From Acidobacteriota bacterium (GTDB lineage Bacteria; Acidobacteriota; Thermoanaerobaculia; Multivoradales; JAGPDF01), in the NCBI GenBank assembly GCA_014584695.1, contig JACTMI010000014.1, positions 124,001 through 188,000 of the forward strand: DNA of 64,000 bases, read 5' to 3'. Positions 6,473-14,528 of the stretch are shown here, piece by piece (within the stretch, counting starts at the first letter, position 1; each line of letters begins with the position of its first letter). Both the position numbers and the translations under genes were made by a program. The notes under the pieces are model-generated. The model saw only the letters and a list, made by a program, of their open reading frames with translations, had not been told where the DNA came from and ran no database searches.

Positions 6473-9115
6473 ATGGCTCCTCGACGCTTCCGCGCCGCGC
6501 TCTGCGCGCTGGCGCTGCTCCTCGCCCTGCTCGGCGCCGCCGCCCCGGCGCTGCCGCCCGCGCTCCTGCCCGATCCGCTCGCCCCCGCCGGCACCGGCGG
6601 CCTGCCGGCGGTCGACCGCGCGCTGGCCAAGCTCTCGACCCACCGCCGGCTGCTGGTGATCGCCGCCCACCCGGACGACGAGGACACCACCGCGCTGACG
6701 CTGGTGGCGCGGCAGTGGGGGGGCGAGGCGGCCTACCTCTCGCTGTCGCGCGGCGAAGGGGGGCAGAACCTGATCGGCGAAGAGCTGGGCGAGGCGCTCG
6801 GCATCCTGCGCACCCAGGAGCTGGTGGCGGCGCGCGCGGTCGACGGCGGGCGCCAGTACTTCGCGCGCGCCTTCGACTTCGGCTACACGCGCTCGCTCGA
6901 CGAGACGCTCGCGCGCTGGCCGCTCGAGGCGCTGCTCGAGGACGCGGTGCGGGTGGTCCGCCGCTTCCGGCCGCAGGTGATCCTCTCGGTCTTCGGCGAC
7001 GACGGCTCCGGGGGCCACGGCCAGCACCAGGCGGCCGGGCGGGTGGCCCATCAGGTGGGCGCGCTGGCGGCCGATCCGGGCTACCGCCCCGACCTCGGCG
7101 CCCCGTGGCGGGTCGAAGCGCTCTATCGCTCGGCCTGGTTCGCGCCCGAGCGGGCCACGGTGTCGACGCCGCTCGGCGCCATCGACCCGTTCACCGGCTG
7201 GAGCAGCCAGCAGCTGGCGGCGCTGTCGCGCAGCCAACACCGCTCGCAGGACATGGGGCGGCCGCTCGAGCTCGGCGCGCGCGAAGGCAAGTACACCTTC
7301 GTCGAGGGAGAAGGTGCCGCGGGCGGCGACCTGTTCGGCGGCATCGACACCCGCCTGGCCGGCCTCGTCGCCGCGTTGCCGGCCGGGCCGGGACGCACCG
7401 AGCTCGAAGCACGGTTGGAGCGGGCGGCCGAGCGCGCCCGCGCGGCGCGGGCCAGCCTCGCCCCCGGCCGCCTGGCCGAGGCGGCCGAGGTGCTGGGCGA
7501 GCTGCGGGTGGATCTCATGGCGGCGCTCACGGCGGCGCGCGCGGCGCTCGTCGATGCGTCCGCGAGCGCCGTGAGCGGAGTCGACGCGCTCCTGGCCGAG
7601 AAGGTCGAGGTGGCGGGCGCGGGTTGGCTCGCCGCGCGCGGCCTCGCGCTCGAGGCGGTGGCCGACCGCGAGCTGCTGGTGGCCGGCGAGGCCGTCAAAG
7701 TGACCGCGACGCTCTGGAACGCCGGTCGCCAGCCGGTCGACCTCGTCGCCGTCGCCGCGGTGGGGAGCGACGGGGTCTCGAGCGGCTCGGCGTCGAACGG
7801 GGCGAAGACGGTCGCGGCGGGCGAGCTGGTCCGCTTCGAGCTCGCTCTCGAGGTCGCGCCGGCGGCGGCGCCGACCTCCCCCTATCCGCTTTGGCGCCCG
7901 CGCCGGGGCGATCTCTACGACCTCGGCGGCGTGCCGCCGCAGATCCGGGGCGAGCCGGCGGCGCCGCCGCCGGTCGCCGTCCACTTCACCCTCGCGGCCC
8001 CGGGCGGCCCCCTGACGATCGCGCGCGAGGTGGTCCACCGCCGGGTCGACCAGGCGGTGGGCGAGGTGCGGCGGCCGCTGCGCGTCGTGCCGCCGGTCGA
8101 AGTCGAAGCCGCCAAGCTGCTGGCGGTGGTGACTTCGAGCCACCCGGAGGAGAGCGTCGCGGTCGAGCTGCGCTCGAACGCCGCCACGCCGGTCGCCGGC
8201 ACGCTCGAAAGCCGGAGCGACTGCCGCGCCCAGCCGGTCGAGCCCGCGCGCTTCGAGCTCGCGCCCGGCGCGCGCGCCCGTTTCCTGCGCCACGTGCGCG
8301 CCTGCCCCGGCGCGGCGGGGGCGCGCACCACCGTCCGCTTCGTCGCCCGGCTCGACGACGGGCGCGAGCTCGACCTCGCCCTGCCCACGCTCGAGTACCC
8401 CCATGTGCGCCCGACGCCGCTGCCGGTCGCGGCGCGGGTCGAGGTCGTTCCTGTCGATCTGGTCTGGCCGTCGATCGGCGCCATCGGCTATCTGCCGGGC
8501 GCCTCCGACCGGGTCCCCGCGGCGCTCGCCGAGGCCGGGCTCGAGCTGGCGCGGGTGAGCGCCGACGATCTGCTGCGCGGCGACCTCTCCCGCTTCGCGG
8601 CGATCGTCATCGGCAGCCGTGCCTACGAGACCGAGCCGGCGCTCGCCGAGGGCAACGCGCGGCTGCTCGACTACGTCCGCGCGGGTGGCTTGCTGATCGT
8701 CCAGTACCAGCAGTACCCGTTCGTCGAGGGGGGCTTCGCCCCCTTGCCGCTCGAGATCGCGCGGCCGCACGGCCGGGTGACCGACGAGGCCTCGCCGGTG
8801 CGGCCACTCGAGCCGGCCCACGCGGTCTTCCAGCGTCCGAACCCGATCGGCGAGGACGATTGGCGCGGTTGGGTGCAGGAGCGCTCGCTCTACGTGCCAG
8901 CTTCGTGGGATCCGGCCTACACGCCGCTAGTCGAGCTCGAGGATCCCGGCCAGCCGCCGCAGCGGGGCGCGCTCCTGGTGGCGCCGCTCGGCCGCGGCAC
9001 CTACGTCTACACCGGCCTCGCCTTCTTCCGCCAGCTGCCGGCGGGGGTGCCCGGAGCCTTGCGCCTGTTCGCCAACCTGCTCGCGCTCGGCGAGCCGCAG
9101 GAGAGCTCACCATGA
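6473..9115 (+). CDS. Exported PIG-L (LmbE) family deacetylase, large multidomain form
   Basis: This 880-residue protein starts with a signal peptide (an Ala/Leu-rich stretch to about residue 25). The catalytic PIG-L domain follows, with the zinc-binding AHPDDE motif at residues 65-70 and the second motif GSGGHGQHQ near residue 180. Such enzymes remove N-acetyl groups from amino sugars or related conjugates. After about residue 330 come a helical segment, an immunoglobulin-like domain (ALEAVADRELLVAGEAVKVT) and a C-terminal glutamine-amidotransferase-like fold (FAAIVIGSRAYETEP, then GGLLIVQYQQYPF). This combination is known in acidobacterial and Bacteroidetes proteins but the substrate is unknown. 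Its stop overlaps the dipeptidase start (ATGA). Confidence 0.87.
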   Translation: MAPRRFRAALCALALLLALLGAAAPALPPALLPDPLAPAGTGGLPAVDRALAKLSTHRRLLVIAAHPDDEDTTALTLVARQWGGEAAYLSLSRGEGGQNLIGEELGEALGILRTQELVAARAVDGGRQYFARAFDFGYTRSLDETLARWPLEALLEDAVRVVRRFRPQVILSVFGDDGSGGHGQHQAAGRVAHQVGALAADPGYRPDLGAPWRVEALYRSAWFAPERATVSTPLGAIDPFTGWSSQQLAALSRSQHRSQDMGRPLELGAREGKYTFVEGEGAAGGDLFGGIDTRLAGLVAALPAGPGRTELEARLERAAERARAARASLAPGRLAEAAEVLGELRVDLMAALTAARAALVDASASAVSGVDALLAEKVEVAGAGWLAARGLALEAVADRELLVAGEAVKVTATLWNAGRQPVDLVAVAAVGSDGVSSGSASNGAKTVAAGELVRFELALEVAPAAAPTSPYPLWRPRRGDLYDLGGVPPQIRGEPAAPPPVAVHFTLAAPGGPLTIAREVVHRRVDQAVGEVRRPLRVVPPVEVEAAKLLAVVTSSHPEESVAVELRSNAATPVAGTLESRSDCRAQPVEPARFELAPGARARFLRHVRACPGAAGARTTVRFVARLDDGRELDLALPTLEYPHVRPTPLPVAARVEVVPVDLVWPSIGAIGYLPGASDRVPAALAEAGLELARVSADDLLRGDLSRFAAIVIGSRAYETEPALAEGNARLLDYVRAGGLLIVQYQQYPFVEGGFAPLPLEIARPHGRVTDEASPVRPLEPAHAVFQRPNPIGEDDWRGWVQERSLYVPASWDPAYTPLVELEDPGQPPQRGALLVAPLGRGTYVYTGLAFFRQLPAGVPGALRLFANLLALGEPQESSP

Positions 9116-10428
9116 CCTTCCGCTTCGCCCGCGCCCGCTTCGCCTCGACCTGGAGCACGCCGACCCCGCGATCGCTTCGGGGCGGCCTCGCCGCCGCGAT
9201 CGCGCTCACCGCCCAAGTGCTCGCCGCCGGCGCGGTGGCCGCCGAGCCGCCGCCGACGGCCGAGCTCGAGGCGCGCGCGCGGGAGCTGGCGCGGCGGCTG
9301 CTGGTCGTCGACACGCACATCGACATCCCCTACCGGCTCGAGGCCGCCTGGGAGGACGTGACGCGCCGCACCGCGAAGGGCGACTTCGACCTCGAGCGGG
9401 CGCGCGAGGGCGGGCTCGACGCCGCCTGGATGTCGATCTACATCCCCTCGGAGCTGCAGGAGAAAGGGGGCGCCCGCGCGCTCGCCGACCGGCTGATCGA
9501 CCGGGTCGAGGCGTTGGTCGGCCGCGCGCCCGCGGGCTTCGCGCTCGCCCGCACGCCGGAGGAGGTCGAGGCGGCGGCGCGCGCCGGCAAGGTGGCGCTG
9601 CCGCTGGGGATCGAGAACGGCGCCGCGTTCGAGAGCGACCTCGCGCATGTCCGCCACCTCTTCGAGCGCGGCGTCCGCTACGTCACGCTGACGCACGCGA
9701 CCGACAACCTGATCGCCGACTCCTCGTACTCGGAGGCCGGCAAGCGGCGCTGGAACGGCCTCTCCCCGTTCGGCCGCGAGGTGATCGCGGAGATGAACCG
9801 GCTCGGGATCCTGGTCGACCTCGCGCACGTCTCGGACGCCGCCTTCGACCAGGCGCTCGCCGTCACCGCGGCGCCGCCGATCGTCTCGCACTCGTCCTGC
9901 CGCCACTTCACCCCCGGCTTCGAGCGCAATCTCGACGACGAGCGGATCCGCGCGCTGGCGGCCAAGGGCGGCGTGCTCCAGATCAACTTCGGCTCGGCTT
10001 TCCTGACCGCGGCGGCCAACCGGCACTCCGAGGCGGAGTGGCGCGAGGCGACCAGCTTCCAGCGCGAGCAGGGGCTCGCCGACGGCGCGCCCGAGCTCGA
10101 GCAGTTCCACCGCGACTACCGCGCCGCCCACCCGCTGCCGCGCGCCACCGTCGCCGACGTCGCCGACCACATCGAGCACGCCGTCGGCCTGGTCGGCCAC
10201 GACCACGTCGGGCTGGGCTCGGACTTCGACGGCGTCGGCGACTCCCTGCCGAGCGGCCTCGAGGACGTCTCGAAGTACCCGAACCTGATCGCCGAGCTGC
10301 TCCGCCGCGGCTGGAGCGAAGAGCAGCTGGCGAGGCTGCTGGCCGGCAACGTCCAGCGCGTCTGGCGCGCCGCCGAGCGCGTCGCGCGGGAGGGGAGCGC
10401 TCCACCCGCCGCGCCCGCCCAGCCCTGA
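9112..10428 (+). CDS. Membrane dipeptidase (renal dipeptidase family, M19)
   Basis: This 438-residue zinc dipeptidase of the amidohydrolase fold begins with an N-terminal export signal (Ala-rich, ending near residue 44). DTHIDIPYRLE supplies the HxD zinc ligands, PLGIENGAAF the bridging Glu, and VDLAHVSD and IVSHSSCR the later His ligands. GLGSDFDGVGD near the C-terminus is also typical of the family. The family hydrolyses dipeptides, including D-amino-acid-containing ones. The 4-base overlap with the PIG-L deacetylase gene suggests a two-gene unit acting on exported peptide or sugar-peptide substrates, perhaps in cell-wall salvage; that role is an inference. Confidence 0.93.
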   Translation: MTFRFARARFASTWSTPTPRSLRGGLAAAIALTAQVLAAGAVAAEPPPTAELEARARELARRLLVVDTHIDIPYRLEAAWEDVTRRTAKGDFDLERAREGGLDAAWMSIYIPSELQEKGGARALADRLIDRVEALVGRAPAGFALARTPEEVEAAARAGKVALPLGIENGAAFESDLAHVRHLFERGVRYVTLTHATDNLIADSSYSEAGKRRWNGLSPFGREVIAEMNRLGILVDLAHVSDAAFDQALAVTAAPPIVSHSSCRHFTPGFERNLDDERIRALAAKGGVLQINFGSAFLTAAANRHSEAEWREATSFQREQGLADGAPELEQFHRDYRAAHPLPRATVADVADHIEHAVGLVGHDHVGLGSDFDGVGDSLPSGLEDVSKYPNLIAELLRRGWSEEQLARLLAGNVQRVWRAAERVAREGSAPPAAPAQP

Positions 10429-10498
10429 CCGGCCGGAGGTCCGGCTGACGCGCGGTGCTTGCGGTTGGCGCACTTTTCCGGCCCGGTGGGTTGCAAAA

Positions 10499-10515
10499 TG
10501 TCCCTAATAGGGACA
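10499..10515. promoter_or_regulatory. Perfect 8+1+8 palindrome, candidate operator of the DUF4143 ATPase gene
   Basis: TGTCCCTAATAGGGACA is a perfect inverted repeat around a single central A. It ends 2 bases before the ATG at 10518. Three copies of AAAATG lie at 10495, 10515 and 10527, and a further half-site (AGTCCC) lies inside the first codons. The location suggests a binding site for a repressor, or an RNA hairpin that covers the start codon. Confidence 0.55.
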
Positions 10516-10517
10516 AA

Positions 10518-11717
10518 ATGAGTCCCAAAATGTTCCCCGTCGGGCGGTTTTTGGTGCCACCGCAGGGCAGCTTCTTCCTTTTCGGCCCCCGCGGCACGGG
10601 CAAGTCGACTTGGACTCAGACCGCGCTGCCCCGAGCGGTTCGCTTCGATCTGCTCGACCCGGCGACCTTCCGGGAGCTGGCGGCTCGCCCGGAGCGGCTC
10701 GAGGAGCGGCTCGGGGCCGAGCGAGCGCGTCCGGAGGAGCCCCTGGACGTGGTGATCGATGAGGTCCAGCGCCTGCCCGGGCTGTTGCCGGTCGTGCACC
10801 GGCGGCTCGAGAGCGGCGCTCCAGTCCGCTTCGTCCTCACCGGATCGAGCGCGCGCAAGGTCCGCCGCGAGGGCGCCAACCTCCTGGGCGGCCGAGCCGC
10901 GCTGCGCACGCTCCACCCCTTTCTGGCCGCGGAGCTGGGGGAGGATTTCCATCTGGAGACCGCGTTGGCCCGCGGCCTGGTGCCGCTCGTCCTCGCCGCT
11001 GTCGAGCCCGCGGAGACGCTGCGCGCTTACGCCGCGCTCTACCTCGAGGAGGAGGTACGCCAAGAGGCGTTGGTGCGGGACCTCGGCGCTTTCTCCCGCT
11101 TCCTCGAAGCGATGAGCTTCGCGCACGGGCAGTCGTTGAATCTGGCGGCGGTGGCCCGCGAGTGCCAGGTCTCGCGCAAGCTCGTCACGGGGTATCTGGA
11201 GGTGCTCGAGGATCTGTTGCTCGGATTCCGCCTGCAGGTCTTTACCCGCCGGGCGCGCCGGGAGCTCGTGGCGCACCCGAAGTTCTACTACTTCGACTGC
11301 GGGGTCTTCCGCTCGCTGCGCCCGCGTGGGCCGCTCGATCGGCCCGAAGAGATCGACGGTGCGGCGCTCGAGGGTCTGGTCGCTCAGCATCTTCGCGCTT
11401 GGATCGCCTACCGCGGGGAGCGGGAGTCCCTGGCCTTCTGGCGCACCCGCTCGGGGCTCGAGGTCGATTTCGTGGTCTACGGGGAGGCGGGTCTCGTGGC
11501 GATCGAGGTGAAGAACACGGGCCGCGTCCGGCCCGAAGACCTGCGCGGCCTCGAGGCTTTCGGTGCCGACTACCCGCAGTCGCTCCGCCTGCTGCTCCAT
11601 CGCGGCCGGGAGCGACTCCTCCTCGGCTCTGGCGTGCTCTGCCTGCCGGTCGAAGAGCTGCTGCGCTCGCTCCGCCCCGAGGTCACCCTCGCCGAGGCGG
11701 CGGCGCAACCCGGTTGA
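10518..11717 (+). CDS. AAA family ATPase with DUF4143 C-terminal domain
   Basis: From the ATG at 10518 the protein has 399 residues; the ATG at 10530 is an alternative. The N-terminal AAA domain has a Walker A (GPRGTGKST) near residue 24, a Walker B (LDVVIDEVQRL) and a sensor-like LTGSSARK. The C-terminal DUF4143 part has a PD-(D/E)xK-like pattern, LEVDFVVYG followed by VAIEVKN. A winged-helix-like segment (LAAVARECQVSRKLVTGYLEVLEDLLL) joins them. This family is widespread and often mobile, and its cellular role is unresolved. The gene stands alone, beside a palindrome on its 5' side and an Rhs remnant on its 3' side, which suggests an accessory locus. Confidence 0.88.
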   Translation: MSPKMFPVGRFLVPPQGSFFLFGPRGTGKSTWTQTALPRAVRFDLLDPATFRELAARPERLEERLGAERARPEEPLDVVIDEVQRLPGLLPVVHRRLESGAPVRFVLTGSSARKVRREGANLLGGRAALRTLHPFLAAELGEDFHLETALARGLVPLVLAAVEPAETLRAYAALYLEEEVRQEALVRDLGAFSRFLEAMSFAHGQSLNLAAVARECQVSRKLVTGYLEVLEDLLLGFRLQVFTRRARRELVAHPKFYYFDCGVFRSLRPRGPLDRPEEIDGAALEGLVAQHLRAWIAYRGERESLAFWRTRSGLEVDFVVYGEAGLVAIEVKNTGRVRPEDLRGLEAFGADYPQSLRLLLHRGRERLLLGSGVLCLPVEELLRSLRPEVTLAEAAAQPG

Positions 11718-11964
11718 CGGGTGCTCGCTGAGCGCCGGACCTCCGCGGTCTCAGCGAAGGGTCGAAGCGCAGGCGGCAGGTTGGCGCCCACCGCGCCGCA
11801 ATCTCGGTCGTCGCGCCGGCGCGGGTTCGATCACGAGGGCGTCAACTGGCGATCAGGCCGGCCGTTCGCTCGAGCCGCGTGGTTGACGACCCTGTATCCA
11901 CATGGATGCAACGAGGCCCGTGCCCACGGTCCACCTGACGTGAGAGCTCCGGGGTGGGCTCGAT

Positions 11965-12312
11965 GCGCTGCGGGATCGTCGAACTCCCGCTCGCGTATGT
12001 GTGCCGATTCCACGCCCGCGGCTTTGGCATCGTCAACTCGAGGGGTGTTGCTGGCCCGACGCTCGGGAATCTCGCCGTCACCGGGCTTCGGACGCGCGCG
12101 CGCAAGCAGTCCAGATCGTCCTGATTCGGGGTGGCGCCGCCGGTGGCGAAGAAGTCGCGTTCGTGGCCGGTGAAGCGGAGGGGGAAGGTGCCGGTCGAGG
12201 TGGTGGCCTCTTCGCCGTAGGGGAAGTACTCGTGGAGCGAGAGGCGCACGGCCGCGTCGTTGGTGACGAGGCGCGGGGTACCCAGGTGGTCGAGGGCGAA
12301 GTGATGGAGGGA
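11965..12312 (-). pseudogene. Rhs core-domain remnant
   Basis: On the minus strand, about 115 codons resemble the conserved end of RHS/YD-repeat proteins. LHHFALDHLGTPRLVTND begins near 12309, then HEYFPYGEE, LRFTGHERD, and a decayed form of the MHARYYxPxxGRFLSVDPA signature (here LRARVRSPVTARFPSVGPA), followed by PRAWNRHTYASGS. There is no start, no upstream YD repeats and no toxin tail. Several signature residues are replaced. It is therefore a fragment of a polymorphic toxin or cell-surface gene. It abuts the promoter of the ABC transporter operon, and nothing else recognisable fills 11718-12357. Confidence 0.75.
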
Positions 12313-12344
12313 GCGCGGGCGACGACGCCCCGCGGCGCCTGGGC

Positions 12345-12350
12345 TAGAGT
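12345..12350 (+). promoter_or_regulatory. Candidate -10 element of the ferric-iron-type ABC operon
   Basis: TAGAGT lies only 7 bases before the ATG at 12358. This would place the transcription start at or next to the start codon, giving a leaderless mRNA. No clear -35 box or Fur-like palindrome is seen. Confidence 0.33.
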
Positions 12351-12357
12351 TCCCCGG

Positions 12358-13455
12358 ATGCGGGGACGGGGGTTCGGAACCAGGGTGATGGCGGGGGTCG
12401 CGGTCGCGGTGGCCGCCATCGGGGCGGCGGCGCTCGGGCTCGCCGGCTGCGGCGGGGATGGGCGGGTGGCGTTGACGGTCTACACGCCGCACGGACGGGA
12501 CCTGATGCGGCTGATGGAGGCCGAGTTCGAGCGGCGGCAGCCGGAGGTCGACCTGCGCTACCTCGACATGGGGTCGCAGGAGGTCTACGACCGCGTCCGC
12601 TCCGAGCGCGCCAACCCGCAGGCCGACGTCTGGTTCGGCGGCCCCGATTCGATCTTCGCGCGGGCGGCGGCCGAAGGGCTGCTGGCGTCCCACCGGCCCA
12701 CCTGGGCCGAGGCGGTGCCGGAGGCGAGCCGCGCGCCGGGCGACCTTTACTTCGGTACCTATCGGACGCTGCCGGTGCTGGTCTACAACGAGCGCGCGGT
12801 CGCGCTGGAAGAGGCGCCGCACGATTGGGACGACCTGCTCGCGCCGCGCTTTGCCGGGCGCGTCCTGATCCGCGATCCGCTCGCCTCCGGGGTGATGCGC
12901 ACCGTCTTCGGCATGGTGCTCGCCCGCGCCGCGGCCGACGGCGGCTCGATCGAGCCGGGGCTCGACTGGCTGGCGCGCCTCGACCTCCAGACCAAGGAGT
13001 ACGTGGCCAACCCGGCGCTGCTGTTCGAGAAGCTGATGCGCGGCGAAGGCGACGCGACGATCTGGGAGCTGACCGACATCCTCCTCCAGCGCCAGCAGGG
13101 GGCGCCGTTCGGCTACCGCTTCGCCACCTCCGGCACGCCGGTGATCGACGATTCCGTGGCGCTCGTCGCCGGCGCGCCGCACCGCGACGCGGCGATCGCC
13201 TTCCTCGAGTTCGTCGGCTCCGAAGCCGGCCAGCTGCTCGCCGCCGAGCGCGCCTTCCGCATCCCCGCGCGCACCGACCTGCCGGCCGACCGGCTCCCCG
13301 AGTGGGCGCGCGAGGTGCTCGCCGAGATGCGGCCGGCCGATTACGACGAAGCGCTCGCGGCCGGGAGGAGCGCCGAGTGGATGGCGCTCTGGGATCGCAC
13401 CGTGCGCGGCCGCGGCGCCGCGCGCGCCGCCTCCGGCGGACAAGGCGGCCGGTGA
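12358..13455 (+). CDS. Iron(III)-type ABC transporter substrate-binding lipoprotein
   Basis: This 365-residue protein has a lipoprotein signal with the lipobox LAGC (Cys31), so it is predicted to be anchored in a membrane facing the periplasm. The mature part opens with VALTVYTPHGRDLMRLMEAEF, then DVWFGGPDSIFARAAAEGLL, YNERAVALEEAPHDWDDLL and GEGDATIWELTD. This is the pattern of FbpA/FutA-like periplasmic-binding proteins that load Fe3+ or a similar ligand. The ligand is inferred only. It is the first gene of a coupled operon: its TGA overlaps the GTG start of the ATPase gene. Confidence 0.87.
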   Translation: MRGRGFGTRVMAGVAVAVAAIGAAALGLAGCGGDGRVALTVYTPHGRDLMRLMEAEFERRQPEVDLRYLDMGSQEVYDRVRSERANPQADVWFGGPDSIFARAAAEGLLASHRPTWAEAVPEASRAPGDLYFGTYRTLPVLVYNERAVALEEAPHDWDDLLAPRFAGRVLIRDPLASGVMRTVFGMVLARAAADGGSIEPGLDWLARLDLQTKEYVANPALLFEKLMRGEGDATIWELTDILLQRQQGAPFGYRFATSGTPVIDDSVALVAGAPHRDAAIAFLEFVGSEAGQLLAAERAFRIPARTDLPADRLPEWAREVLAEMRPADYDEALAAGRSAEWMALWDRTVRGRGAARAASGGQGGR

Positions 13456-14528
13456 AGGCGCTCCGGCTCGACACCCTCAGCAAGCGCTTCGCCACCACGG
13501 CCGTGCTCGAGCGCATCTCGCTCGAGGTCCCGGAGGGCGAAGTGCTGGCGCTGCTCGGGCCCTCCGGCAGCGGCAAGACGACATTGCTGCGCATCGTCGC
13601 CGGCTTCGAGCGCGCCGATGCCGGCGCGATCCACCTCGGCGCCGAGCGGATCGATCCGCTGCCGCCCGAGCGGCGCGGCTTCGGCATGGTCTTCCAGCAC
13701 TACGCGCTCTTTCCTCACCTGAGCGTCGGCGCCAACGTCGCTTTCGGCCTCGAGTCGCGCCGCCTCGCCCGCGACGAGATCCGGGCCCGCGTCGCCGCGG
13801 CGCTGGCGCGGGTCGACCTCGCCGGCTTCGAGGCGCGCCGGGTGGCGGAGATCTCCGGCGGCCAGCAGCAGCGGGTGGCGCTCGCCCGCGCCCTCGCCCC
13901 GGAGCCGCGCGTGCTGCTGCTCGACGAGCCGCTGTCGAACCTCGACCCCAGCCTGCGCGAGCGGACCCGCCGCGAGCTGGCGGCGACGCTGCGCGAAGTC
14001 GGCATCACGACCCTGCTCGTCACCCACGAGCAGGAGGAGGCCTTCGAGCTCGGCCACCGGGTGGCGCTGCTCCACGGCGGCCGCCTCGAACAGGTCGGCC
14101 CGCCGCGCGAGCTCTACGGCGCGCCAGCCACCCGCTTCGCCGCCGGTTTCGTCGGCCGCGCCTCGTTCGTCGAGGTGAGGGTCGAAGCGGTCTCGGGGGG
14201 CCGCGCCACGGTCGCCGGGGCGCTCCCGGGCGGGCGGCTCGAAGTGGAGCTCGCCGCGCCGGTCGCGGCCGGCGAGCGGGGGGAGCTGATGCTCCGCCCG
14301 GAGCACCTGCGGCTCGCGCCGGCGGGGCAGAGCGCGCCCGTCGCGCCCGGGCGCGTGCTCTCGGCGCGCTTCGCCGGCGCCGCCACCTACGTCGTGGTGG
14401 CGCTCACGGCGGGCGGCGAGATCGAGGTGGCGACCGCGGAGGCCCCGCCGGCCGAGGGCGAGCCGGTGGCGGTCGCGATGGCGCCGGGAGCGCGCCCCCG
14501 GCTCTTCCGCGCCGGGGGGGGCGCTTGA
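13452..14528 (+). CDS. ABC transporter ATP-binding protein (iron/sulfate/spermidine class)
   Basis: Translation starts at the GTG at 13452 inside the preceding stop (GTGA), giving 358 residues. The nucleotide-binding domain has Walker A GPSGSGKTT at about residues 36-44, a Q-loop (MVFQHYALFPHLSV), the signature ISGGQQQR near 137, Walker B VLLLDEP near 156 and an H-loop (VTHEQEEA). After about residue 235 comes a TOBE-type regulatory domain (MLRPEHLRLAPAG). This C-terminal domain is typical of the FbpC/PotA/CysA group. It energises import by the neighbouring permease. Confidence 0.94.
   Translation: MKALRLDTLSKRFATTAVLERISLEVPEGEVLALLGPSGSGKTTLLRIVAGFERADAGAIHLGAERIDPLPPERRGFGMVFQHYALFPHLSVGANVAFGLESRRLARDEIRARVAAALARVDLAGFEARRVAEISGGQQQRVALARALAPEPRVLLLDEPLSNLDPSLRERTRRELAATLREVGITTLLVTHEQEEAFELGHRVALLHGGRLEQVGPPRELYGAPATRFAAGFVGRASFVEVRVEAVSGGRATVAGALPGGRLEVELAAPVAAGERGELMLRPEHLRLAPAGQSAPVAPGRVLSARFAGAATYVVVALTAGGEIEVATAEAPPAEGEPVAVAMAPGARPRLFRAGGGA

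Noticed and set aside
2993-8821. Very long minus-strand open frame (1942 codons)
   Set aside because: It crosses real genes in other frames; its composition is Arg/Gly/Ala-rich with no domain. GC-rich DNA produces such shadows.
10432-10445. GCCGG-AGGT-CCGGC hairpin after the dipeptidase gene as a terminator
   Set aside because: Only five base pairs and no T-run; such short hairpins are expected by chance in this composition.
11718-11840. Possible tRNA-like sequence containing GGTTCGATCAC
   Set aside because: No acceptor or anticodon stem can be paired around it.
12001-12357. N-terminal extension of the iron-type binding protein upstream of 12358
   Set aside because: The extension lies over the Rhs remnant in antisense and has no signal peptide at its start; the lipoprotein signal begins at the ATG at 12358.
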